64,000 nt of DNA from Podocnemis expansa. Its lineage: Eukaryota; Chordata; Testudines; Podocnemididae. Shown here piece after piece: positions 49,781-62,003 of the stretch. The DNA lies in the NCBI GenBank assembly GCA_007922195.1, contig ML682028.1:18657214-18721213 (forward strand), in the 5' to 3' direction. The notes beneath the pieces were generated by a model. The model had not been told where the DNA came from and searched no databases. It saw nothing but the letters and a program-made list of their open reading frames with translations. Numbering within the stretch: position 1 is the stretch's first letter; every line of letters starts with the position of its first letter. Both the position numbers and the translations under genes were made by a program.

Positions 49781-52700
49781 GCACCTGCACCACTCTGCTC
49801 CTTCCACCCCAGAACTAGCTGCATTTCAGCAGCGGATGGAATGATTCCTGTATTACCTAACTTGCAAAATGCTTTAGCATCCTTCTGTCTGGAAGATTCT
49901 TAAAAGGCCTACTAGCTTAAAAGGTTACAGTATCCCATTTGAATTGTGGGAAGGGAAATCAGCTACCTTAGTGTCTAAATATCAGAAGTTCCTGTTATTT
50001 ATTCACTTTTGAATGAGAAAGCCATAAAAAAAGGATTTGATTATAAATTTATTGGAAGTTATTCCAGAACAGCCACAGGGTTTATTTGTTTTGCTTTAAA
50101 GGTCTCTGCAGTTGTTTTGTTTCGTGCTGTTTGATCTGGAGCCTAAATCCAGGCCTGGGATTGGGGTTGCCACCTCTCTTCTTCAATGAAACAAGCGCTT
50201 TCCTTTGTGAGGGAGGAAGACAAGGGAGCAGCCCATGCTTTGGCAAAGCATGTTAGCATCTGACCAGCCCTGTTGCCTCCCATGTGATTTCTCCTACAGC
50301 AGGGATCTATATTAATCATACAGGCAACAGCATCACATGGCTATCAGCAGCACTGGGGGTCAACCCTTCCCCCTGCTACATTCCACAGATTCATATCAGA
50401 GAAGGAAGAAAAGAGGTATTAAGGCTCAGGCACCACTTCTTCCTTGCACTGCAAAATTTCAGCTCCCCCGCAGCATGGGCCTTTCGGCAGCATCACATTT
50501 ACCCAGGCTGGAGAAAGAAGGAACCACAAATAAACCACAAGGACTATATGTTCTTTCATTCAGTGGATGTTTCTACCAATGAGAAAGGGCAACTTTGGCC
50601 TGCACTACAATGGGTCTGAGTTTGCTCCCATAGATGGGAATGTTAAGTTTACTGGGGCACACGCCAAGAAGGTGGCAATGTGAGTCATCCAAAGTGGCCT
50701 GTCTTGAGGGGATAATTGCACTTAATACTCATCTCCTCCACCTGAGCCTATGCCCCATGGTTTCTTCTTGACCTTGTGCCTGTCCCCTTCTGCCTCTGCA
50801 CCTTCACCTTCAGTTAACTGAAGCCAATTAAGGCTCTTCCAGGACCCTGGCACTAGCACTGAGTGGTTCTCTCAATTCCCTTTGTGATGGCCTGTACTAT
50901 CTGCTATGTTGAGTTTAAGCCTGTCAAGACCCCTGTTCTAATCAGGTCTCTGTTCCTCTCTGGAAAACGGCCATCCCAACAGCATGATCATCATGAACAC
51001 TGCCTAGTCATGAACCCAACGCATCAAGGAGTGCGCCCAATCCCGAGACGGACAACTGCAGGCTGCCAAGAGGCGCTTACAGGCAAAAACTCATGGGGAT
51101 TCTGGATCCCCACCTATCTTCACCCTCTTCTCTCTCATGGGTTCCACTACCAAGGGAGACACACAAACTGCTCCTTGGAAGGGCATAAGGACTGGATAAA
51201 TATATGGAATGTGATTCTGCACTCAAAGGCACTCTAGAAAGAGGATGGAAGTGGTTAGGCAGCAATGTGGGAGAGCAGAGACCGACGGATGAGAGATAAG
51301 AGGGTCTTTAGATCTTGGGCTGAATAACAAATTAGTCTTGGGTTGTCCCCGTCCCACCTGCAAAGGCCAAGATGCTGGAGTTACGTGGAGACAACTGTCT
51401 TCAGGCTATTTACAGAACGTAACCCTCGCTAATGTGAGGTGAAAACCTCTTTCCACCAAACTGGGGGATGTTGTAGATTTTCCAACACACAAGGTCTTCA
51501 AAATTCAAGACAGGATGTCTCTTTTTAAAAGATTTGCTCTTGCCAAGCCGAAAGTTACAGGCTTGATACAGGAGTCACTGGTTGAGATGTTTAAGCCTGT
51601 GTTATTGAAGCAGTCAGATGAGTTTTTCTGGCCCTTATGTCTCAAACAGCAATAAGCATTTCAGAAAGGTGAGATGACATCATTGATACATTCACGTCAG
51701 TTTGCAGACCTGTCTGAAGTACACACAAATACAGGTAAACTCACCAGTTTAATTTAGAAATCTGACTTTCTTGGCACTTATGGCTTATAGCTTGGGCCTC
51801 CAAACATTAAGGGAGGTTTTCCCTGACACTGGTTGAGTGCTCTCTTTCTCAATATTCGCTCCTTTGAGAGACATGATGTTTGTAATCACAGGAGGGAGTC
51901 AGAGGTGGCTCTAGCTTCCTTAGCCAAGGGCCTCTCTACATCAGATACCTGCACAAGCAGAACGGACACCAGCTGTGCAGCTTCTCTCTCAGCATGAAAG
52001 AAACCAAACTGCACAGCAACCTCTTCTAAGTTAATACCACATAAGTATTGCTATGCTAGTAACAGGTTGCTCTAAGGCCTGGGCCTGCATGTTTTCAACA
52101 GTCTCCAACTCTTGCTCTGCCCTTCCTTTGACTGCAGCATACAGTCTCTCTCAATTAAGGCCAAGCAGAGCTGCAGCTCTCCAGCTGGTGGCCAGCACCA
52201 CAGCATTCGTGAGTTGCCAGTAAGAAATCCCTGCTCCCAAATGCAGGAAGCATCCCCCACCTGGGAACCGGACGGGACTCGTTAGAGTCAGTGCAAAGGA
52301 GGGTTTGTTTAGTTTTAATCTGTGCTGGACTGCAGATGCCTTGGCTGGGTGTCAAGGAGACTGGCTGCCCTTTCAGGGCAAATGATCAAACAGAAGTGAA
52401 ATGCGCCACAGAAGCTCTGTTACACAAGCAGGGTCTGAGCACAACAGGAAAAATAAAACAAACTTCTCATTATTCTTTGATTTGACTCTGTGTCCCAGCC
52501 CCCCCCCACCCCAAGCCCATACCTCTGCTGCATTCTGCCAGGATGGAGCCAAAGGGCAGCCCTGCAGATGTTGCAGTGCCAGTTGGAGCTCCAGCTGTGA
52601 AGCCTAGGAAGCAGGGTGGGCTTCAGGCCCAAACTCACACCGGAGCCAACATTTCAGAACAGCATCTACATTGCTACGTATAGAAAGGCAGTGTGAGCCC

Positions 52701-54194
52701 CAGTCACCTTAGCTGGTCAATCCAGGCTGGAAGACTCCATTATGTGAGCAGCGCAGATGTGCCCTGAGTGGTTTTACCCCAGAGTCTGCCTTCCCATTCA
52801 TCAGCTAGTATATGCTGGAAAGCACATGGCGGCAAAAATCTGTCTCCCCACCTTGGGTAGGAGCAGCACATCCTATGGGATGCACTTTACTGTGCCCCAA
52901 GCGATATTAATACAGATGTGACAGCCAACAGGTTACCTGCTCCTGGACAATAAAAGTCACACCCCGCCTGTCAGCCCAGAATGGTCTGCAAGTTACTTCT
53001 CCCCCATGGTCCCAGCCATGGTCCAAAAGTCTCACTGATGAGCCCGTCCGACTCCTTCTGCCTGTCTCCGCATGCTGACGTGAACAATGCTTGTTGACAA
53101 GGGCCCTGTATTTAAGTAGGAAATCCAGGCAATTCTGTTTAGCACCAACAGATAAAAAACATCTCGCATTCTCTGACTGCATGGTTCACAGAGCTGCCAT
53201 ACGTGCCCTGGGACATGCAAAAAGGCACCCACTCTCAGTTCAAGCTGCCATGGCCTTCATGTGCTCAGTGATGTCCAACACTCCCATGGAACAGATGCTA
53301 TTATGTGTAGGCCTGTCCCTCCAGATGAACACTGGATTCAGTGCAAGGTTTGCTTCCTGCCCAAATACTGTCTGTTAAGAACACCGGATTATTGGCCCTA
53401 TAAACAACCAACATCCTCACTTCACCCTGTGCCCTGGTTTAAACAGGTTGTACAATTACAATCTGCTTGCAAATTTAACTACATTAAAGGTAACGAGTTC
53501 CAACACAAACCCCTTTTTACAGCTCTTGCCAGCCAACAAGACGCCTGTAATTGGACCTGCAACCTCTCCCACCTGAGGCCTTCATGCAGACGGACTCTCA
53601 TGCCACGTGCTGCATGTTCAGACCTTTCCGTCGAAAGAATTCCTTTATTCTCAGGTTGTGTCCATTGTGGAGTTAATAATGTATAATCTTCTACTGAGCT
53701 AGGCAATTAATTGTAATTAAACAAGAGTAGCATGGTGAAACAGCAACGAGCAAGGAATGCCGCCACCTAAAAGCAAAGGGGAGCTATTTATAGTGCTCCA
53801 AATGGGTCTAACTCAGTCACAAAACTGAGCAGAGGGGAACATATGTTTGATGGTAGGGAAAGCTCCTGGTGACAATATCTACTGTAGCTATGGCAGTCTC
53901 TTGAGCAAAGTGACAGAAGCCCTATTGACTGAGTCAATCGAAACAAGATGGGATGAAGCACTAGAGAGCTTATTGCGAGGAAGGATATTCTACACCAGCC
54001 TCTTTCACCCTCAAGATGATGGTTTAGATGGGACACCCATTGGTGTTGCAAACATCTGTAGTGTTCCTGCCGTACGGCCAGCTTCACCTGCAGTAGTTAT
54101 GTAAAGACCATGCGAAGTGTCCTCATCTCTTCCCCCATGGGGACAAGCTTAAGAGACCTTGCTTCTGGCTAGAAAGGCACATCCGGGGATTTCA

Positions 54195-54402
54195 GCCTTG
54201 GCCAAAGCCATCCTGGGTTCCATTCCTGGCACCTGCCACTCAGCTGCTTTGCCTGGGGCAAGTTGTAGCACATTCCTGCACCTCGGCTCCCTATTCTGTA
54301 AAACGTAATGATGCTGCCCTTTTTAGAGGGCTGGGAGGGTTTGTTAGCTAATGTTCATTATGTGCTGCTATTATTATTATTAAGAATGATGATGATGATA
54401 AT
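54195..54402 (+). repeat. MIR/CORE-SINE-like repeat ending in a trinucleotide run
   Basis: GCCTGGGGCAAGTTGTAGCA, CCTCGGCTCCCTATTCTGTA and AAACGTAATGATGCTG, then TATTATTATTATTAAG and (GAT)n at 54367-54400. Plus orientation, in SLC7A5 intron 2. Confidence 0.5.
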
Positions 54403-55879
54403 CAAGACCTGGAGGCACAAAAAGGCATTCTGCTTGCCAAATTCCTTCCTCTCTAAGTGTGTCATTATCTCTGCCACATACCTCAGAGCCCTCAGAAGAG
54501 TGTGGCGTAGGAAAGAACAACTTGTCTACTACAACTCTGTAGGTTCATAAAATGGACAGGGCAAAAGATGCCTATAATCTGCCTTCCTACTCACTGCAAC
54601 CCCTCATCAGGATGTGACTCCTGCCAAGGGTACAGTATTTATTCCCTTAGCCTCAGAAAACCACCTTCCTGACAGGTTATCTAAAGCCACAAAGCTCAAA
54701 GAATCCATTTCTACAGCATCTCCCACCACTGCTGCACCACTATGTAGACACACTGAACAGCCCTTTGCTGCATACGCTGTCTCTATATTTTGCTGCTACC
54801 AGCCAAGCAGCATCATGTCCTTCCCCTATGCAACCAGCTCCTGACTCTTGCAACCTTTTTATCCACTGGCACAGGAAGCAGCCAACCCTCGTTTTCTGGT
54901 CAGGCCATGGGGTCTGCAGGACAGGCTTGGCCATGGTCATTCAATCGGAAGCTGCCTGAGATTCTCCAGCTGCTAGGGAGCAACCAGAGCTCTCTGATGA
55001 GCCGAGAGGGGGAGAGTCGAGGAGATCAGGCCTGCCCACTGTACTGCCCGGCAGCCATGGCGGCTAAGTTCATGCTGCCACCAGGCGCTATGGTGGGTGG
55101 GCCTGATCTCCAAGTGGTTGGGCCCTAGCCCATTCAGGCCCACCCATGGCTGCACCCCCTGCTCCAGCATGAAAGCTGCTGTTAAATATAGAACTACTAT
55201 GCCTAGAAGACCATGCACACTCAGAGTGGGGTGAGGTGTGCGTCACAGAGCAAGCTTCCTCTGGGAATTAGAGAAAGCAAAAGGAAGTGGTCAGAGATTT
55301 TAGGGATGGTATCACGTTACTTCAAATTTTAGCTTTGGCACAGAACCAGCACTTCACAAATATCTCCCTTCCCTTTCCCATCAAGTTAAGTTAATGGCAA
55401 GATGCTAACTCCAAGAAGTCCAGCATATTTCTGGATTTCCCACCAGCCCATTTTACTCAGCACAGCAGCTGTCATCCACAGACATTTATGGCTGGTGAAG
55501 CGAAGTAAAATCCTGAATAGGGACTGATTAGGGTCAACCAGCTTGTTTTGCAACAGAGCCAGCAAACCCATGGTAATGGAACAGCCACCTACCTGGCGTT
55601 TGTACTCAGTTTCCAGGACAAATTCCCTGAGACCACAGCCTTTAATCATAGCCCCATTTCGGTAAAAAGCCACAGGGAAGGGACAGTGTAAAACCCAAGA
55701 GAAGCAATTAATTGCATTGATCTATCTGTAGCATAATCTGCTGCTGCTACAATCAGAGACTGTTTAGAGACAGACAGAGAGGTGCTCAGGGTTGTTGTGA
55801 AGGAAAAGAGAAGAACATGCAAGTCTTTAATGCCATCCAGTTAACAGCATTAGCAAAACTGTTTTAAAAACAGAGCATT

Positions 55880-55981
55880 TCAATCAATCAATCAATCAAA
55901 TCATAGGGCTGGAAGGGACCTCATGAGATCATCGAGTCCAACCCCCTGGGAATTGAACCTAGGACCTTCTGCATGTTAAGC
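55880..55981 (-). mobile_element. tRNA-Val SINE with CR1-like tail, 5'-truncated copy
   Basis: Same family as 6636-6757: the (AATC)n end at 55881-55900, the CR1-like tail, the B box complement (GGAATTGAACC) and CTGCATGTTAAG, where it stops in the anticodon loop. AGCATTT occurs on both sides (55874-55880; 55979-55985), a likely target duplication. Confidence 0.78.
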
Positions 55982-56353
55982 ATTTAATTTGACTTGCTGT
56001 TTTGAATCTAGCTCAAATCACTAGTGACCAAAAGCTGTTTTTCTTTGGCCCATTTACAATGAACTAGAGCTTCAATGCAACTAGGAGAAGATAATTTGTT
56101 CTGGGTCCTTGCTAATAAGCACTGCTCAGCTTTCCAAATGGAAACAGACAGCTGGTCACCCTGGAGAGGTAAAGAGCCACAGACCCATTTGCCTGTTTAG
56201 GGCTTGCAGATACGGTTTAGCCTATTGACAAAGAAAACTGATATCTAGTGTGTGCTATGCGGTCTATATCTGCTCCATTCACACAACATTCAAATGTTGA
56301 GGCTTTGCCCGCGTTAGCACTAAAGGAGAGACTGCCACATGCAACATGTCTGA

Positions 56354-56389
56354 GTGCATGCATGCGTGCATGCATGCGTGCACACACAT
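56354..56389. repeat. Alternating purine-pyrimidine tract, 36 bp
   Basis: GTGCATGCATGCGTGCATGC and following bases to ...CACACACAT alternate R-Y without a break over 36 positions. Such tracts can adopt Z-DNA under negative supercoiling. Confidence 0.8.
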
Positions 56390-59300
56390 CCCCCTCTGGT
56401 CATACAATTTTTTTAAGTCTAAATGTTACTGGTCACCAAGAGCTTTTAAACACAGAAGCTGGCAAGAACAAACTGGCCAGATAAAAATTAATTATGCCTC
56501 CTTTTAGCACGCACACTGTGCAACACTAATCTGCCACTCCCACCCGGCCTCAAGGAGCTGGACTATGCCTGCACAAGCTATGCCCACCTAGCCTCAGACC
56601 TTAGCAACTGTCTTTGCTTGAAGATTAAGTTGGTGATTCAGGAGCAACAAGCCCATAAAACAATCCTGCAGAATGGTGCTATTGAGCTCCCTCATCATCT
56701 GAATCAAAGCCTTGGAAACAGCCTCTTTTCTCATATCTACATGATGAAGGACAGCAGGAACAAGAGCAAGACAAGCTTCCCTTACCCTATTCCTTTGGGC
56801 ACTTCAACCCTGACTGCAGAACTGAATTTGAAAGGCAAGAGTTGGTGCTCAGTCTCCACAGCTCTCCCCTCAGAGCCTTTCCACTAAAGGTCAACAACAC
56901 GTGGGGGGCGCAGGAGGAATCTGTGGTGATGGGTCACCAGATGGGTCGCTGTTCACTAGCTGTCTGCACTCTGACCCCCAAACTCACTCCAAAGAGCTGC
57001 CGGCTGCCCACCGTTAGATCTGAATAAATGAGTTGCATGCCTGAAGTTCTATACCCCATTGCCAATCCCCTCAGCCAGCCTGCAGGCATCAGAAGACAAT
57101 CTACTGATGGTTGTAACTATGCTAATTGCCCGCTGCTTTCTGAATGGTTGTGTATAATTAACTCTGGGCATGGAGTGCAGGGAACCCAGACAATGACAAC
57201 ACTTGTTCAATCTGCAGCCCTATGTGTTGTCAGTATCTGCCCCCAGTTTAGGTTGGTAGATCCTTCAAGCCTGAGATTTTTTAATTACCAGGCAAGCACT
57301 GCAAATTTCCCTATCAATTCAACAGGATATTTCTTAGCTTCTCTTTCATAGGACTCCAAAACAGACCCAGTCTCTATAACCTGACCAATCTTTTGCTGTT
57401 AACAAGGGTTTCTCCATTCTGTCTCAGTCTCATTACAGATTTGTCCTAACAGGCATTTTCAGCATATTCAATTGCCACTATTGCTGGAAGAGTGGAAGAA
57501 AGTAAACCCTCCCCTCCCTCAGGTCTCTTCTAATCAGGGGATTTGTCACAAACAAGGCAATTTTCTTTTTCTCCAGCCATGGAATTAGCAAAATGAACTT
57601 CATTGAAGGAGGCAGATCAAAAGAGAAAGCGATTCAATTAAAAATAAAGGCCCCCCCCCCCCCAAGATGTTGCCTTGCAACCAGAGTAGGTAGATAATAT
57701 TTCTTCTGGGCTTTTATGGGTCTCTTTTGTGCTGTTTCACTTAGCTTCAAAAATTTGGATCCTCAGTCCCTAGGTTTCATTTTAAAAACAGTCCCACATA
57801 CAGTGGGAAATTTGCCAGGTATACTCTTTAAAAGACTTTTATTCTGAACAATGAATCAGCCCATGAAGGTGAGGGACCCAACAGTACAGAATTACACAGT
57901 TTGTATGTAATTAAAGGGAAAAAAAACCAGCAAGCAAACAAGATTTGGGGGCTCATCTAAGCTCTTTGTGGCAAATGTTTGAAATTTAGCTTTCTATGTC
58001 TATCCTTGGTTCACCCTCTGTTCAGCAGACATAGCAGTCACTGCCTCCTCTCTGCAGAGCACAGTGAAGCAAGATAAGAAATGTTACTACCATAGCGGCT
58101 TTACTTTTGAGACACAATTTACTTTAGATGCACTTTACTTTGAGACACAGGGGACACAGACTCGCAGTCAAATAATTTAAAACCAGAATTCAAGAATATT
58201 TTAAAAGCTGTAACCTAACAGAAATATTAATTTAATTCCTTCCCTTCATGTACCTCCCCCTGAAAAAGAATTGGTGAGAACAAGTTTTTGGTTCAAATTT
58301 CCAAAGCAGTGGCTGTAACTTATATATTGCAGAATCGGACATAAGAATGTGACTATTTTCACTGTCCATGATTAAGTCTGTGTTTTTTAAATAAACACCC
58401 ACCAGCAAAAATGTTCAGTTTCAAAAATGTTTAAAATCTGGTTTTTGGCTACAGAGTGTCCATTTCATGCTTTCCGCATGCAATTGTATCTGTGTATTCT
58501 TGTATTGTGGCACAGATTAAAGGTACCATCTTTAAAAAACTCTCCCAGTGAAGCTACTACATTAAAAAAAAATCCTTAAAAGCCATTGTTTTTTTAAGCT
58601 ATTTTACTGCATGCCTTCACCACAGCTACTGCTAAAACTGCAGAACTGCAACAGGAATAATTACAATATAGGTTTTGTGGCTCAGTTTCTCGAAAACTCG
58701 GCGACTATCAGACAGTCAAAAACCCAAGACTAGAAAGTGACTATATAGTCGAGGCCACCTCAAGCATCTTGGTTTCTCTCTTCAATTTTGCTCCAAAAAA
58801 ATTCATTACAAATTTTAATTGAAACCATAACAAATTAGAGGAGGACCCAGGAGCCAGCTGTTACAGCTGGTTCTGTATAGTTGGACCCCAGAGCCCCAGC
58901 GATGACTAGGCAATTGTCCAGCTGAACAAATCTAGTTGCCGAACGTAGCCCCAGGTGTTCAGACTTCCAGTCACCTGTTCTACTGGCTAGATGATATTGC
59001 ATCTTCACTGGCCAAAATGCACTCACACATTTTTGAACAGGAAGTTCAAAGTAAACACCAACCCTGGAAGAGAGAACAACGATCAGCTGGGGTAACAGTG
59101 GAGGGAAAAACCAGAGTCACGTCTATACTTGAAAGCTCTCTCTCTTTAACCATGTTTACATATATGAAATAGTACAGCCTGCCCCAGTGTGAATGAAGTT
59201 ATGACATATTTATGTACAGGAAGAGGACAAACTACCAGCAAGATGTCATCATACAGGTAGAATTGCATGCTTAGTATATGTTCGTGCCTGATGTGCTAAT

Positions 59301-59447
59301 AGGGGGCCGCTTGCCCGGGCACCCCATTTGCCACCAAGTGCACACCAAAAAAACCCCTTATGGACAGCGTAAGAGGCTCTGGCCTGGAATCTGGGAGGCT
59401 ACAGACTAGCATAACTCAAAGGCACTAACTTCGTGGGAACCGAAACC

Positions 59448-59596
59448 CACCTAGGAATTTATGGCCACCTGGAAATTTGGGTCCCTCCTAGGAATTTGGG
59501 CCCACCTGAGAATTTACGACCCACCTGGAAATTTGGGTCCCACCTAGGAATTTATGATCCACCTAGGAATCTGGACCCACCTGGGAATTTAAAACC
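59448..59596 (+). repeat. 18-19-bp tandem array within the LTR U3
   Basis: Unit starts at 59448, 59466, 59485, 59503, 59522, 59541, 59560 and 59578. The consensus is close to CACCTAGGAATTTGGGCC. It may be an enhancer-like direct repeat. Confidence 0.85.
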
Positions 59597-59945
59597 TAAT
59601 TGGAAAATTACTCTCTCAATCGTGGGAACACAAACCCCCACCAGTGAGAGAACCAGAAAAACACTGAGCTAAAAATCCTATAAAAAAGGGGATGCCAACT
59701 GGCAAAAGTTATGGAGGTTCACGTGTTACCTGCCAGAACTGATCACTCTGACAGTTGGGTCTCCCGAGGAAAGCTAGCTCGTGTCGTGTCTCTTATCATG
59801 CCTCTTGTGTTCATGCTGCTGGTCAGTGGAGCCTGGGTTATGGTACGTATATAGGAATCCCCTACAAGTACATTGCAGTTCGTTTTACCTTGCCATTTTG
59901 TCTTGTTGGGAATACCTAGTATTTGCAACAAAGTAAAACTGCCTT

Positions 59946-60090
59946 ACAGTTTTATCTTGCAGTTTTGCTTTGCTGTTTTACTGTGTTACTTATATAGATT
60001 TGCGGTTTTGCTTTACAGTCTTGTTGTGTCACTTATATAGACTTGTAGTTTTTGCTTTATCGTTTTACTGTATTACTGATATAGATTTGC
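59946..60090 (+). repeat. 43-44-bp tandem array within the LTR
   Basis: CTTATATAGATTTG-type unit starts at 59989, 60032 and 60076, preceded by a partial unit. T-rich, upstream of the AATAAA. Confidence 0.75.
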
Positions 60091-61960
60091 TACCTCAGTT
60101 GGTCTTGTAAGGTTGCTGTTTTAGTTGTTAATTGCTACCTCAAGTGTCACTGTGATTACCCATTGAAAAATTTTCCCCGTTGTTGCTCTAAATAAACGAA
60201 CCCATTTCTCAGTTAGAACTACTGAGTCCGGTGTCTCCTTCTCCCATCGCGGTTGGGAACCAACAGTATAACTTTTACAAACATATCAGATTTTAAAATC
60301 TCATCCTCCCAAAGTATAAACAATCATATTTGTACAACTTTCAAGCATAAACCAGGCACCAGGTATAGGAGGAACTTCTGCTCTTCTTTACATTTGACTT
60401 TAATGCAAACAGCAAATGCTATTTAGCACAGGGGCAATATGGTCACATGTTTTCTTTGCCATAAAATTTTATTGCTGTTCTTTAAGTACGAAAAACACTT
60501 GACAACAGAGGGAAAAGACAGACCCAAGGAGGGAGGGGGAATTTCAGACAGACAGGCTGTGAAGTCTCCACAGTTTCCACATTGAATAAGAGACTACAGT
60601 GTTGTTACTTTCCATTGTTTACTCCTCACGTAAATATAAAACAGTGGCAGGGAAAATAATAATGAAAACAAGTTAATTAACTCCATTCAGACACAAAATG
60701 AAATGTCATGGGAACATAACAGCCCTTTTACCTCCCAGACCTCAGAGCCAGCCAAGTTGCTGCAAAAAATATTTTGAACTTGGAGTGTGTTTGGCTACAA
60801 AAATAATTGTCAGCCAAGGATCAAATCCACAGAGCTGGTAGCACGAAAAGCTCCTTTACTGTAAAGAGTCCAGGGATTGGTCCAAAAGCAAACAAGAAAA
60901 TCTATTTCTTTGGGAAATGGGACTTATTGTCACCCACCTACACAGAGTTAAACAGGATTTGCAAAAAAATTACCCATTTTAAAGAGCCAGCACTTTGCAC
61001 ACAAGCCCTATTGATATTAGCCTGCAAGAGAGCCAGCAACCAGATGTTGTAAAACCTGCTGTGATAAGTGTGTTTCCACTGTTTGAGAAAAGAAAAAATC
61101 CCAATGTTGCATCATCATTGTAGCAGGCTTAGAGGTCTCTGTTGTGATTCAAGGAGAAGTGCTAGCTTTGGGAAGGTGGAAACTAAACTATGCTGGAGGT
61201 CAAGGCAGGCCATAGGACAGAAATAAGTGAATCTAGAAGACTATCAGGGAGAGAAATCACTTGCCTCTTTCCTTGTGAGGCTGGTAGAAGTATCAGACAA
61301 GGGAGATTTTTTTTTTCCCCCCTGTAACAAAATGCAGGGTGAAGAATGAAGAAACCAGAGTAGATCTTTTGGGTTAGGCCACCTTATACACATGGAAGAA
61401 CTGGTGAGGAGTTGTCTACATCAGGCACAGAGCCTCTAAACCAAGCTGCCTGCAAAACCATCCTGTGTTGCGCAGGCTGAGCCACATGTGGGTAATGACG
61501 ACATTCTCCTTCCCAAACCACACCACGAATTTCAATCAGAGAGTTCTATTATTAATTCTTTACCCCATGGTAACAACGAAGGTTCCAGTCACAATTGTGT
61601 GCTGTGTGAACACACAGGAAGTCATGGTATCTGCTCTAAAGAGCTTATTGCTTTATTGATTCATGTTCTGTCCTAAGTGGTCAGGAGCTTCAGCAAGAGC
61701 CATTAAATGTAGAGTGCATCCCACACCAAAATGGCCTCTGAAGTGCCTTGGAAATGCAAGATCCCATGCAACTGCCGGCAGGCAACCACCTAGCCAGTCC
61801 CAGCTAACAAAGGTGCTAGTGTTGACTAGAAGGACTGGTACTGATTAGGGAATGGGAGACAGTTATCCACCTAACAGGCTGAGGAGTTTCTTGTACCTGA
61901 TTAGCAGATAGGAGACAGCTGCCAGGCTGACCAAGGAAGGCTTATACGCTGATCAGAGGG

Positions 61961-62003
61961 AGGAAGGAAGGAAGGAAGGAAGAAGGGGGTGGGGGGGGGG
62001 GAG
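61961..62003. repeat. (GGAA)n followed by a G-run
   Basis: AGGAAGGAAGGAAGGAAGG runs to 61984, then an almost pure G tract to 62003. A length-variable microsatellite; the G-run is also prone to assembly or sequencing errors. Confidence 0.85.

Larger units (their letters stand above)
59279..60265 (+). mobile_element. Solo LTR of an endogenous retrovirus/LTR retrotransposon
   Basis: 987 bp beginning TGTTCGTGCC and ending GGGAACCAACA, flanked by the perfect 5-bp duplication GTATA (59274-59278, 60266-60270). A TATA box (CTATAAAAAAGG) lies at 59678 and a polyadenylation signal AATAAA at 60191-60196, about 70 bp before the end, as expected of U3-R-U5 in plus orientation. The U3 holds eight 18-19-bp units starting CACCT (59448-59596), and a 43-44-bp unit repeats around 59946-60090. 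No internal gag/pol/env sequence adjoins it, so the provirus was lost by LTR-LTR recombination. It lies antisense to SLC7A5 in intron 2. The short ORF at 59433-59672 is only the tandem repeat read through. Confidence 0.88.

Noticed and set aside
58835..59026. Candidate SLC7A5 exon 2 (contains SATR..VQ)
   Set aside because: Only a few residues resemble LAT1, the following hydrophobic TM5 sequence is absent and no phase-matching donor is present.
59433..59672. Plus-strand frame with a repeated PPRNLGPPENL-like pattern
   Set aside because: It is the LTR's 18-19-bp tandem array read as protein, not a gene.
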